Origin: Amycolatopsis acididurans
Lineage (GTDB): Bacteria > Actinomycetota > Actinomycetes > Mycobacteriales > Pseudonocardiaceae
DNA: 64,000 nt
Reading direction: 5' to 3'
Assembly (NCBI RefSeq): GCF_012328925.1
Contig: NZ_JAAXLS010000017.1
Span: 62,001-126,000, forward strand
Part shown: positions 14,892 through 23,477 of the stretch, piece by piece
Numbering within the stretch: position 1 is the first letter of the stretch
Layout: each line of letters starts with the position of its first letter
Notes under the pieces: generated by a model
Databases searched by the model: none
What the model saw: only the letters and a program-made list of their open reading frames with translations
What the model was told of the DNA's origin: nothing
Program-made: the position numbers and the translations under genes

Positions 14892-15650
14892 TCAGCGGCC
14901 CTTCCAGACGGGTGCCCGCTTCTCCTTGAACGCCAGTGCGCCTTCCCGCGCGTCCTCCGACGAGCGGACCGGGTCGACGATCTTGTGCTGCCGCTGGAAC
15001 GCCTCGTTCGACGGCCAGTCCCGTGCCGCGCCGAGGATTTCCTTCGTCGCGCGCACGGCGAGCGGGCCGTTGCGGGCGATCGAGCGGGCCAGCTCCAGCG
15101 CCGTTTCCAGTGCTTTCCCCGGCTCGGTCAGCCGGTTCACCAGGTGCACCTCGTGCGCGAGGGAGGCGTCGACCAGTTCACCGGTCAGCGACCACTCGAC
15201 CGCGAGGTGATACGGCACGCGCTCGGGCAACCGCAGCAGCCCGCCGCCGGCGGCGACGAGGCCCCGTTTCACTTCGGGCAGGCCGAACTTCGCGTTCCGT
15301 GCCGCGACGATCAGGTCGCATGCCAGCACGATCTCGAAACCGCCCGCGATGGCGTACCCCTCGACCGCCGCGACCAGCGGCTTCGCCGGTGGCTGCTGCA
15401 CGATGCCGGCGAACCCGCGCCCCGGCACGATCGGCTTTTCGCCCTGCAGGAACGCCTTGAGGTCCATGCCGGCGCAGAACGTCCCGCCGCCACCGGTGAT
15501 CACACCGGCCACCAGGTCGTCGCGGTTGTCCAGTTCGTCCATCGCGGCCGCGATCGCCTCGGCGGTCGCGGTGTTGATCGCGTTCTTCGCCTCCGGCCGG
15601 TCGATCGTGACGACCTGGACCCCGTCGACCTGCTCGGTCAACACACTCAC
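14892..15650 (-). CDS. Enoyl-CoA hydratase/isomerase (crotonase) family protein
   Basis: The 252-residue crotonase has the substrate loops TFCAGMDLKAFLQGE and AAVEGYAIAGGFEIVLACDLIVAA, and KFGLPEVKRGLVAAGGGLLRLPERV, where a catalytic Glu of classical hydratases sits. The tail EDAREGALAFKEKRAPVWKGR is standard. It probably hydrates an enoyl-CoA in beta-oxidation. The GTG at 15650 is preceded by AAGGAGAG. It is the third gene of the thiolase-SDR-crotonase operon, 13 bases after the SDR. Confidence 0.88.
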   Translation of the reverse strand: MSVLTEQVDGVQVVTIDRPEAKNAINTATAEAIAAAMDELDNRDDLVAGVITGGGGTFCAGMDLKAFLQGEKPIVPGRGFAGIVQQPPAKPLVAAVEGYAIAGGFEIVLACDLIVAARNAKFGLPEVKRGLVAAGGGLLRLPERVPYHLAVEWSLTGELVDASLAHEVHLVNRLTEPGKALETALELARSIARNGPLAVRATKEILGAARDWPSNEAFQRQHKIVDPVRSSEDAREGALAFKEKRAPVWKGR

Positions 15651-15663
15651 TTCGCGCTCTCCT

Positions 15664-16416
15664 TCATTTCGGGGGCATGCGGATCGCACCGTCGAGGCGG
15701 ATCGTCTCACCGTTGAGCATCGGGTTGTCGATGATGTGATGTGCGAGTGCGGCGAACTCGTCCGGACGCCCCAGTCGCTGCGGATGCGGGGTCTGCCGCG
15801 CCAGGCCGTCCCGGATCTCGTCGGAGAACCGCGACAGGATCGGGGTGTCGAAGGTGCCGGGCGCGATCGAGCACACCCGTACGAGCTTACGAGCCAGATC
15901 CCGCGCCGCCACCAGCGTCATCCCGACCACCCCGGACTTCGCGGAGGCGTACGGGATCTGCCCGATCTGCCCTTCCCACGCGGCGACGGACGCGGTCAGC
16001 ACGCACACCCCGCGCTCGTCCTCGACCGGCTCGTTGGTCACCATCCGCGCCGCGGTGAGCCGGAGCATGTTGAACGTGCCGATGAGGTTCGTGCGCACGA
16101 TGGATTCGTACATCTCCAGCGAGCCCGGCTGCCCGTCGCGCTCCACGACCCGCACGGTGCCGCCGCGCCCCGCGCAGTGCACCAGTGCGCGGATCGGCCC
16201 CTCGGCGAGGTCGAGCGCGGCGTTCACGGCGTCCGGATCGGCGACGTCGGCGGGGCCGAACACGGCGCCGACCTCCTTCGCCACCCGCTCGCCATCCGAC
16301 GCCGGCAAGTCGACGATCACCGTCGGTACGCCGCGTTCGGCGAACCGGCGCACGGTCGCCAGCCCCAGCCCCGACGCGCCGCCGGTGACGACCGCCCACG
16401 AGTTGTCCAGTTTCAT
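15664..16416 (-). CDS. Short-chain dehydrogenase of the HSD10 (3-hydroxyacyl-CoA dehydrogenase) type
   Basis: The 250-residue SDR has the TGGASGLG cofactor loop near residues 11-18, with DLPAS after strand 2 favouring NAD. NLIGTFNMLRL and the catalytic YASAKSG (Tyr and Lys) follow. The wording CAGRGGTVRVVERDGQPGSLEMYESIVRTNLIGTFNML matches type-10 hydroxysteroid dehydrogenases, which oxidise 3-hydroxyacyl-CoA. It starts inside the thiolase stop as ATGA, so the two are translationally coupled and probably carry out the last two steps of one beta-oxidation cycle. Confidence 0.9.
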   Translation of the reverse strand: MKLDNSWAVVTGGASGLGLATVRRFAERGVPTVIVDLPASDGERVAKEVGAVFGPADVADPDAVNAALDLAEGPIRALVHCAGRGGTVRVVERDGQPGSLEMYESIVRTNLIGTFNMLRLTAARMVTNEPVEDERGVCVLTASVAAWEGQIGQIPYASAKSGVVGMTLVAARDLARKLVRVCSIAPGTFDTPILSRFSDEIRDGLARQTPHPQRLGRPDEFAALAHHIIDNPMLNGETIRLDGAIRMPPK

Positions 16417-17588
16417 TTCGCTCCCGTCAGGTTCTCGATGATCATCGCGTTCGCCATCCCGCACGCTTCGCACATCGTCTGCAGCCCGTACCGGCCGCCG
16501 GTCCGCTCCAGATGCCCGAGCAGTGTGGTCGCGAGCCGTGCACCGGACGCGCCGAGCGGATGCCCGAGCGCGATCGCCCCGCCGCACGGGTTGAGCGCCT
16601 CGCCCGGCGCGCCGATCTCCCGCTGCCACGCGAGCGGCACCGGCGCGAAGGCCTCGTTGACCTCGAAGGCCGCGATGTCCGAAACGGACATTCCCGCCCG
16701 CGCCAGCACCTTGCGGGTGGCGGGAATCGGGCCGGTGAGCATGAGGGTCGGATCGTCGCCGACGACCGCGGTCGCCACCACCGTCGCACGCGGACGCAGG
16801 CCGAGCGCGGCCGCCTTCTCCTCGGACATGACCAGCAGCGCGCTCGCCCCGTCGGTGATCTGCGAGGAGTTGCCCGCGGTGATCAGCCAGTCCAGGTCGG
16901 GGAACCTGCCGAGGTAGGGCTCACGCGCGAACGCGGGCTTCAGCTCGCCGAGTCGTTCGGCGGTGGTGCCCTCGCGGATGGTCTCGTCGGCCGTGACCAC
17001 TCCGGACGGTGTCGTGATCGGCACGATCTCGTCCTCGAATGATGTCGCGGCCGCCCGCGCGTGCGAGCGCGCGGAGTACTCGTCCAGCTCGTCGCGACTC
17101 AGTTTCCATTTCGCCGCAACGAGTTCCGCCGAGATGCCCTGCGGCACCAGGTCCGGGAACCGCTCGCGCACGCCAGGCCCGAACGGATCGGCGTCCCCGC
17201 GTGCCGATCCCATCGGTACCCGGCTCATCGACTCCACACCGGCCGCGATCGCGATGTCGTACGCCCCCGCCGTCACGCCTTGCACCGCGAAATCCAGTGC
17301 CTGCTGGCCCGAACCGCATTTGCGCTCGATCGTCACGGACGGCACGTGCGTGGGGAATCCGGCCGCGAGCACCGCCTGCCTGCCGGGCGTCGCGGACTGT
17401 TCGCCGTTCTGCCCGACACACCCGACCAGCACGTCGTCGATCAGGCCGGGATCGAGGTCGTTGCGCGCCACGAGCTGCGCGAGGACCTGCGCGAGCAGGT
17501 CGACCGGATGAACGCCGGCGAGCGCGCCGCTGGACTTTCCGCGCCCCATCGGGGAGCGAACCGCGTCGACGATGACTGCCCGGCCCAT
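16413..17588 (-). CDS. Acetyl-CoA C-acyltransferase (thiolase)
   Basis: The 391-residue thiolase has the acyl-accepting Cys91 in ERKCGSGQQA, NEAFAPVPLAW near 315, and GGAIALGHPLGASGAR near 343. The C-terminal motif, normally CxGGGM, reads TMCEACGMANAM: the base cysteine is there but two glycines are Ala and Cys. The enzyme should cleave a 3-ketoacyl-CoA to release acetyl-CoA or propionyl-CoA. The ATG at 17588 follows GAGGAGG. It leads the thiolase-SDR-crotonase operon, divergent from an acyl-CoA dehydrogenase operon, with two TGATGATGAT sites in the shared promoter. Confidence 0.93.
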   Translation of the reverse strand: MGRAVIVDAVRSPMGRGKSSGALAGVHPVDLLAQVLAQLVARNDLDPGLIDDVLVGCVGQNGEQSATPGRQAVLAAGFPTHVPSVTIERKCGSGQQALDFAVQGVTAGAYDIAIAAGVESMSRVPMGSARGDADPFGPGVRERFPDLVPQGISAELVAAKWKLSRDELDEYSARSHARAAATSFEDEIVPITTPSGVVTADETIREGTTAERLGELKPAFAREPYLGRFPDLDWLITAGNSSQITDGASALLVMSEEKAAALGLRPRATVVATAVVGDDPTLMLTGPIPATRKVLARAGMSVSDIAAFEVNEAFAPVPLAWQREIGAPGEALNPCGGAIALGHPLGASGARLATTLLGHLERTGGRYGLQTMCEACGMANAMIIENLTGAK

Positions 17589-17607
17589 TGCCGCCTCCTC
17601 AAATCTA

Positions 17608-17622
17608 TGATGATGATAACCA
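17608..17622 (+). promoter_or_regulatory. TGATnA-N3-TnA motif near the thiolase start
   Basis: TGATGA-TGA-TAACCA is part of an exact 13-base repeat, CTATGATGATGAT, found at 17605-17617 and again at 17681-17693 in the same orientation. The pair spans the divergent promoter of the two largest catabolic operons. Confidence 0.45.
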
Positions 17623-17683
17623 GGAACATCTTGCACAGGCGGTCCCCGATCGAGCAAGCTTGACCGCAATCCCGGCAAGACTA

Positions 17684-17698
17684 TGATGATGATTACTA
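17684..17698 (+). promoter_or_regulatory. TGATnA-N3-TnA motif near the acyl-CoA dehydrogenase start
   Basis: TGATGA-TGA-TTACTA is the second copy of the site at 17608, 76 bases away. It ends 10 bases before the GTG of the acyl-CoA dehydrogenase, a position where a bound repressor would block transcription. Confidence 0.45.
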
Positions 17699-17708
17699 CG
17701 AAAGTGGG

Positions 17709-18878
17709 GTGGAGCCGGTGGGATCGGTGATCGACACCGACGAGCAGCGGGCCCTGAAGGAAGTGGCCGTGAAGCTCGCCGTCGAGCGCTACGCGCCGAA
17801 GGCCGAGGAATGGGACCGCACCCGGACCGCCTTCCCGCGCGAGGAGCGCAGGTATCTCGGTGAGCTCGGCTTCCTCGGCATCGCACTTCCCGAACGTTAC
17901 GGTGGCGGGGGCGCTCCGCTCCAGCACGCGCTGACCGTGATCGAGGAGCTGGCCAAGGAATGCCGTCCCGCGGCCTTCCAGGTCTTCGAGTCCAACACGG
18001 GTCCGGCGCAGGTCGTGGCCCGCCTTGGCACCGAGGAGCAGCGCGAACGCTTCCTGCCGCCGATCATCCGCGGCGAGGGCACGCTCGCGGTGGCCATCTC
18101 CGAACCGGACGCGGGTTCGGCTGCGACGGACATGAAGACCAAAGCGGTGAGAAGCGGCGACAAGGTCGTGGTCAACGGCGGCAAGCGCTGGATCTCCAAC
18201 GGCAGCGAGGCCGACTACTACCTGGTCTACGCGCGGATGAACGACGAGCCCGGTTCGAAGGCGATCGGCGCGGTGCTGGTGGAGGCCGACCGGCCCGGCG
18301 TGAGCTTCGGCCAGCGCGAGAAGCTGATGGGCTTTCGCGGCATCCCGTCGGCCGACGTGCTGTTCGACGACGTCGAGGTGCCCGCGGACAACATCGTCAT
18401 CGGGCCGGGCCGGTTTCGCGAGCTGTTCGGCACGTTCTCGATCGAACGGCTCGGCAACGCCACGATGAGCCTCGCGCTCGGCCAGTCAGCGCTCGATCGC
18501 ACCACCCGTTACGTGCAGGAACGCATCCAGTTCGGCAAACCGCTGATCGAGTTCCAGAACGTGCAGATGACGCTCGCGGACATGCTGCTGCAGGTCGAGG
18601 CCGCGCGGCTGCTGATCCGCCGCGCCGCCGACTTCGGTGACGGGCTGCCCGACTCGCTGGAGGTCTCGCTCGCCAAGTGCACGGCGAACGAGATGGCCAA
18701 GCGGGTCACCGATCTGGCCATGCAGCTGCACGGCGGCAACGGCTACACGGAGGAGTTCGGCATCGAACGGCTCCACCGTGACTCGCACGGCTGGGCGCTG
18801 GCCGGGGGAACCCCGGCGATGCAGCGCATCAGGATCGTCTCGGAACTGCTCGGCCGCTCGTTCGACCAGCGACGTTGA
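17709..18878 (+). CDS. Acyl-CoA dehydrogenase
   Basis: The 389-residue protein has the family signature AISEPDAGSAATDMKTKA near 125-142, VVVNGGKRWISNG, and RIQFGKPLIEFQNVQ. The C-terminal arm reads LHGGNGYTEEFGIERLHRD. The catalytic glutamate usually found in YEGT is absent (ALAGGT). A Glu in SIERLGN near 242 occupies the position used by isovaleryl-CoA dehydrogenase, which suggests a branched or bulky substrate. It desaturates acyl-CoA with FAD and passes electrons to ETF. It opens a nine-gene operon running to 27578. Confidence 0.92.
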   Translation: MEPVGSVIDTDEQRALKEVAVKLAVERYAPKAEEWDRTRTAFPREERRYLGELGFLGIALPERYGGGGAPLQHALTVIEELAKECRPAAFQVFESNTGPAQVVARLGTEEQRERFLPPIIRGEGTLAVAISEPDAGSAATDMKTKAVRSGDKVVVNGGKRWISNGSEADYYLVYARMNDEPGSKAIGAVLVEADRPGVSFGQREKLMGFRGIPSADVLFDDVEVPADNIVIGPGRFRELFGTFSIERLGNATMSLALGQSALDRTTRYVQERIQFGKPLIEFQNVQMTLADMLLQVEAARLLIRRAADFGDGLPDSLEVSLAKCTANEMAKRVTDLAMQLHGGNGYTEEFGIERLHRDSHGWALAGGTPAMQRIRIVSELLGRSFDQRR

Positions 18879-18891
18879 GAAAGGGAAGACC

Positions 18892-19659
18892 ATGACACAC
18901 CGCTTCGAAGACCGCACGGTCGCTGTCGTCGGCGGCGGATCCGGCATGGGCCGGTCCATCTCCCTGCGGCTGGCCGAGGAGGGCGCGTACGTCTACGTCG
19001 CCGACCTCGCGGGGGACGCGGCCGAGGGAGTCGCGAAGGAGATCACCGCGGCGGGCGGCAACGCCACCGCGCAGCAGGTCGACGCGACCGACAAGGGCAG
19101 CCTGAACGCGCTGTTCGACCGCATCCGCACCGAGAAGGGCGTGCTGCACGGGCTGCACGCGCAGGTCGGCATGCCCGGCCCGGCCGGTATCGAGGTCGAT
19201 GACGCGCAGTGGGAAAAGAACATCGACGTCAACGTCAAGAGCGCCTACTACACCTGCACGCTGGGCTTCGACCTGCTCAAGGCGGGCCGGGGCGCGATCT
19301 CGATGACCTCGTCGACCTCGGCGCTGATCGGCTCGCCGTTCAGCCCGATCTACTCGCTGACGAAGGGGTCGCTGGTGCCGTTCGCGCGGTCGCTCGCGCT
19401 GGTCGGCGCGCCGGACGGGGTGCGCGTCAACGTGATCTGCCCCGGCACCGTGCACACGCCGATGCTGGCGCAGTTCTTCGGACGCGAGCCCGGCGCGGAC
19501 GTGTCCGAGCTGACCAAGAACTTCGTCAGCGGCATCCCATTGGGCCGAGGGGCACAACCGGAGGAGATCGCGTCGGTGATCGCGTTCCTGCTCAGCGACG
19601 ACGCGAGCTACGTCACCGGGGTCACCATCCCCGTCGACGGCGGATTGACGGCGAAGTAA
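18892..19659 (+). CDS. Short-chain dehydrogenase/reductase
   Basis: The 255-residue SDR has the VVGGGSGMG cofactor loop at about 13-21 and the acidic ADLAG after strand 2, favouring NAD. Catalytic TSSTS and IYSLTKGS carry the Ser, Tyr and Lys. The usual NNAG motif reads HAQVG, so the strand-4 stabilising residues differ. PGTVHTPM and the C-terminal SYVTGVTIPVDGG are typical. The ATG at 18892 follows AAAGGGAAG, 13 bases after the acyl-CoA dehydrogenase. It probably oxidises a hydroxyl intermediate of the pathway; which one is not clear. Confidence 0.88.
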   Translation: MTHRFEDRTVAVVGGGSGMGRSISLRLAEEGAYVYVADLAGDAAEGVAKEITAAGGNATAQQVDATDKGSLNALFDRIRTEKGVLHGLHAQVGMPGPAGIEVDDAQWEKNIDVNVKSAYYTCTLGFDLLKAGRGAISMTSSTSALIGSPFSPIYSLTKGSLVPFARSLALVGAPDGVRVNVICPGTVHTPMLAQFFGREPGADVSELTKNFVSGIPLGRGAQPEEIASVIAFLLSDDASYVTGVTIPVDGGLTAK

Positions 19660-19661
19660 CC

Positions 19662-20678
19662 ATGGTCCAGATCGGTCTTCTCCTCTCCGACGTCCCCAAG
19701 TCCGTCTCGCCGCAGCAGCAGTTCTCCGACGTCCTGCGCATCACCGAAGCCGCGCAGCGCAACGGGTTCACCTACATCGCGATCGGCCAGCACTTCCTCT
19801 ACGGGGAACTGCGCTGGCTGCAGCCGGTGCCGCTGCTGGCACGCCTGTCCGCACACGTGGACCCGAACGTCAAGCTGGTCACCCAGATCATGATCGTCCC
19901 GGCCTACCACCCGGTGGTGCTGGCCGAGGAGATCGCGACGCTCGACGTCGTGACCGAGGGGCGGCTCATCTTCGGCGCCGGAATCGGTTACCGGCCGGAG
20001 GAATTCGGTTACCTCGGCATCCCGTTCAAGGAACGCGCGTCCAGGATGGACGAAAGCCTCGAGATCATGCGGCAGCTGTGGACCAAGGACAAGGTCACCT
20101 ACCACGGCAAGCACTGGCAGCTCGACGACGTGGCGCCGCACATCTGGCCCACGCAGCAACCGCACCCGCCGATCTGGATCGGCGCGCAGAAGATGCCTGG
20201 CGTACGTCGCGCGGGCAGGTTGGGTGACGCCTATGCGTGCCCGCCCGAGGCCTCGCTCGAAGAGGCCCGCGCCCGCTACGACGCGGTGCGCGAGGGATTC
20301 GCCGCGCGGGGCAAGGAGTTCACGCCGCAGCCGTTGCGCCGCAACGTGCTCGTCGCGGACAGTCGCGAGCAGGCGCTGGAGGAGTACGCGCGGGTCGCCA
20401 AGGGCAAGTACCTGAGCTACGCCAGCAAGGGCTTCGACATGATGGACAAGAAGGAGCTGGAGGAGTCCTTCGCCGAAACCATCGCCGGGCACGCCGTGCT
20501 CGGCTCGCCAGACGAGGTCATCGCCCAGCTCACCGAGCTGATCACGCAGCTGCCGGTGGACCCGCTGCTCATCCGCCCGCAGTGGCCGTCGATGAACGCC
20601 GACGAGACGATCGCCGCGATCGACCGCTTCGGCCGTGACGTCGCACCGGCGATTCTCGCGCTGGAGGGCGGGAAATGA
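19662..20678 (+). CDS. LLM-class flavin-dependent oxidoreductase
   Basis: The 338-residue luciferase-like protein contains YIAIGQHFLYGE near 38, VVLAEEIATLDVVTEGRLIFGAGIGYRPEEF (85-116), and WTKDKVTYHGKHWQL. These are the barrel strands of bacterial luciferase-type enzymes using FMNH2 or F420. It may hydroxylate or oxygenate an intermediate; a Baeyer-Villiger type ring oxidation is possible but not shown. It starts two bases after the SDR stop, and its stop overlaps the next ATG as ATGA. Confidence 0.85.
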   Translation: MVQIGLLLSDVPKSVSPQQQFSDVLRITEAAQRNGFTYIAIGQHFLYGELRWLQPVPLLARLSAHVDPNVKLVTQIMIVPAYHPVVLAEEIATLDVVTEGRLIFGAGIGYRPEEFGYLGIPFKERASRMDESLEIMRQLWTKDKVTYHGKHWQLDDVAPHIWPTQQPHPPIWIGAQKMPGVRRAGRLGDAYACPPEASLEEARARYDAVREGFAARGKEFTPQPLRRNVLVADSREQALEEYARVAKGKYLSYASKGFDMMDKKELEESFAETIAGHAVLGSPDEVIAQLTELITQLPVDPLLIRPQWPSMNADETIAAIDRFGRDVAPAILALEGGK

Positions 20679-22327
20679 CCCGGGTGTACGAGGATTTCAA
20701 GCTCAACTTCGGTGATCCCGACGACTGGACGCTGAACACCGTGCTGCGCCACCACGTCGCCGAACAGCCCGACGCGCCGTTCCTGATCACCCCCGAGGAA
20801 GGTCTGGAGTGGACCTACGCGGAGATCTTGGGCAGTGCCGAACGGATCGCGGGTGCGCTCACCAAGAGCGGCGCCGAGTACGGTGACCGGCTGATCATCA
20901 TGGCGGCGAACTCCTCGCGGCTCGTGCGCAGCTGGTTCGCCGCGGGCGTCGGCGGCCTGGTCGAGGTACCGATCAACACCAACTACGAGGGCGAGTTCCT
21001 GCGCCACCAGGTGGCCACGGTCCAGGCGCGGTGGGCGGTGATCGACGACGCGTTCGCCCAACGGTTCGTCGCGATCGCCGAGCATGCCCGGGGTATCGAG
21101 CAGTTCTGGGTCATCGACACCGGTGGCGGGGCCGAGGCCGTGGACCTGTTACGCCGCAACGGGTGGGCCGCCGCGCTCTGGGACGAGCTCGAAGACGGAC
21201 CGGTGCTGGAGCTGCCGTCGCCCAAACCGCAGGACCTCGGCGCGATCTTCTTCACCTCCGGCACCACCGGCCCTTCCAAGGGCGTCGCGATGCCGCATTC
21301 GCAGCTGTACTTCTTCGCCCAGATCGTGGTCTGCCTGACCCGGCTCACCCCGGCCGACCGCTACCTGACGACGACGCCGCTGTTCCACGGCAACGCGCAG
21401 TTCATGGCGGTGTACCCGGCGCTCGTGGCGGGGGCGAGCGCGGTCGTGCGCCCGAAGTTCAGCGCCAGCCGGTGGATCGACCACGTTCGCGATTCCGGGG
21501 TCACGGTGACCAACTTCGTCGGCGTGATGATGGACTTCGCGTGGAAGCAGCCGCCGCGGCCGGACGATCTGGACAACAAGCTGCGGGCCGTCTACGCGGC
21601 GCCGACGGCTAGTTCGATCGTCGAGGACTTCAAGAAGAGGTACGGCATCGAGGCGTTCGTGGACGCGTTCGGGCTCACCGAGACGTGCGCGCCGATCATG
21701 TCGCCCTACGGGATGCCGCGTCCCGATGGCGCCGCGGGGCTGCAGAACGCGGACTGGTTCGACATCCGGCTGGTGGATCCCGAGACCGACCGCGAGGTGC
21801 CGGTCGGCGAGATCGGCGAACTCGTGGTGCGGCCGAAGTTCCCGGGCACATGCAGCAACGGCTACTACGGGATGCCGGAGAAGACCGTCGAGGCCTGGCG
21901 CAACCTCTGGTTCCACACCGGCGACGCGCTGCGCATGGACTCCGACGGCTGGTTCTATTTCGTGGACCGGTACAAGGACGCGCTGCGCCGCCGCGGCGAG
22001 AACATCAGCTCCTACGAGGTGGAGCAGGCCGTGCTCGGGCATCCGGCGGTCACCGAATGCGCCGTGATCGGCGTGCCCGCCGACGTCGAGGCCGGGGAGG
22101 ACGAGGTGCTCGCCGCGATCGTGGCGAGCGAGCCCGTCGAGCCGGCGGAGATCCTCGACTGGTGCAAGGGCCGGATCCCCGAGTTCGCCATCCCGCGCTT
22201 CGTCCGTTTCGTGGACGCGCTGCCCAAGACGCCTTCGGAGAAGGTGCGCAAGGCGGCGCTGCGCGAAGACGGGATCACGAGCGACACGTTCGACCGGCAG
22301 GAGAAGGTGCATGGACTTCCACGTTGA
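20675..22327 (+). CDS. AMP-dependent acyl-CoA ligase (CaiC-like)
   Basis: The 550-residue adenylate-forming enzyme has the P-loop FTSGTTGPSKGV near 191-203 and a DAFGLTETCAP signature near 330. WFHTGDALRMDSDGWFYFVDRYKDALRRRGENIS forms the hinge, and the C-terminal catalytic Lys lies in PKTPSEKVRK. It activates a carboxylic acid as the CoA ester. The overall wording resembles carnitine/crotonobetaine-CoA ligases. In this operon it is the likely entry step for the imported acid. It overlaps its upstream neighbour (ATGA) and the downstream dehydrogenase by 17 bases. Confidence 0.9.
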   Translation: MTRVYEDFKLNFGDPDDWTLNTVLRHHVAEQPDAPFLITPEEGLEWTYAEILGSAERIAGALTKSGAEYGDRLIIMAANSSRLVRSWFAAGVGGLVEVPINTNYEGEFLRHQVATVQARWAVIDDAFAQRFVAIAEHARGIEQFWVIDTGGGAEAVDLLRRNGWAAALWDELEDGPVLELPSPKPQDLGAIFFTSGTTGPSKGVAMPHSQLYFFAQIVVCLTRLTPADRYLTTTPLFHGNAQFMAVYPALVAGASAVVRPKFSASRWIDHVRDSGVTVTNFVGVMMDFAWKQPPRPDDLDNKLRAVYAAPTASSIVEDFKKRYGIEAFVDAFGLTETCAPIMSPYGMPRPDGAAGLQNADWFDIRLVDPETDREVPVGEIGELVVRPKFPGTCSNGYYGMPEKTVEAWRNLWFHTGDALRMDSDGWFYFVDRYKDALRRRGENISSYEVEQAVLGHPAVTECAVIGVPADVEAGEDEVLAAIVASEPVEPAEILDWCKGRIPEFAIPRFVRFVDALPKTPSEKVRKAALREDGITSDTFDRQEKVHGLPR

Positions 22328-23477
22328 CACGACCCACGACGACATCCGGGCGGCGGTGCGCGCGCTGTGCTCCGACTTCGGTGACGACTACTGGGCCGAG
22401 CACGACCAGACCCAGGAATTCCCGTGGGAGTTCTACAACGCCGTCGTGAAAGGCGGGTGGCTCGGGCTCACGGTGCCGACCGAGTACGGCGGTGGCGGCC
22501 TCGGGGTGACCGAGGCCGCGATCGTGGAGCAGGAGATTTCCGCCTCCGGCGCGGGCATGAACGGATGCAGCTCCGTCCATATCGGAATCTTCGGCTTCGA
22601 GTCGATCATTCGCTACGGCAGCGAGGACCTCAAGCAGCGCTTCCTGCCCCGGCTCGTCGCGGGTGACCTCCACGTGTCGTTCGCGGTCACCGAACCCGAC
22701 GCGGGCACCGACACCACGAACATCTCGACCTTCGCGAAGAAGGTCGACGGCGGCTGGTCGATCTCCGGCAAGAAGGTGTGGATCACCAAGGCGCAGGAGG
22801 CCGAACGGCTGATCATCCTGTGCCGCACCGCGCCGCGCGACGCCGGTCCGAAAAGGACGGCCGGGATGACCTTGTTCTTCGCGCCGATGGACCGCGAACG
22901 CGTCACCGTGCGTAAGATCCCGAAGCTGGGCCGCAACGCGGTGGACACCAACGAGCTGTTCATCGACGAGCTGTTCGTGCCCGACTCCGACGTGATCGGC
23001 GACGTCGGCGACGGTTTCCGCACGATCCTGGCCGGGCTCAACGCCGAGCGGGTCATCTCGGCCAACGCGGCGATCGGTATCGGCCGGGCCGCGCTGCGCC
23101 GGGCCAGCCGGTACGCGACCGACCGGGTCGTCTTCGGCCGGCCGATCGGGCGAAACCAGGCCATTTCGCATCCGCTGGCCAGGGCGCTCGTACAACTGGA
23201 CGCGGCGGATGTGATGTGCCAGAAGGCCGCGTGGCTGATCGACAACGACAAGCCCAGCGGCAAGGAGGCCAACGAAGCGAAGTTCCTCGCCGCCGAGGCC
23301 GGGTTCTTCGCCGCGGACGCCGCGCTGTCCGCGCACGGCGGCTACGGCTACTCGAAGGAGTACCACATCGAGCGGTACTTCCGCGAGGCCCGCCTGATGC
23401 GCATCGCGCCGATCAGCCAGGAAATGGTGCTCAACTACATCGCCGAGCACGTCATGGGACTGCCGAGGAGCTACTGA
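22311..23477 (+). CDS. Acyl-CoA dehydrogenase
   Basis: The 388-residue protein contains FAVTEPDAGTDTTNIS near 125, SISGKKVWITKAQEA, and VFGRPIGRNQAISHPLA. The tail reads LSAHGGYGYSKEYHIERYFREARLMRIAPIS. As in the first dehydrogenase of the operon, the YEGT glutamate is absent (RIAPIS), while Glu in LNAERVIS occupies the isovaleryl-CoA dehydrogenase-type position. The order dehydrogenase, CitE-like lyase, MaoC hydratase parallels a mycobacterial leucine/itaconate-type gene block. The start overlaps the ligase by 17 bases. Confidence 0.92.
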   Translation: MDFHVDTTHDDIRAAVRALCSDFGDDYWAEHDQTQEFPWEFYNAVVKGGWLGLTVPTEYGGGGLGVTEAAIVEQEISASGAGMNGCSSVHIGIFGFESIIRYGSEDLKQRFLPRLVAGDLHVSFAVTEPDAGTDTTNISTFAKKVDGGWSISGKKVWITKAQEAERLIILCRTAPRDAGPKRTAGMTLFFAPMDRERVTVRKIPKLGRNAVDTNELFIDELFVPDSDVIGDVGDGFRTILAGLNAERVISANAAIGIGRAALRRASRYATDRVVFGRPIGRNQAISHPLARALVQLDAADVMCQKAAWLIDNDKPSGKEANEAKFLAAEAGFFAADAALSAHGGYGYSKEYHIERYFREARLMRIAPISQEMVLNYIAEHVMGLPRSY

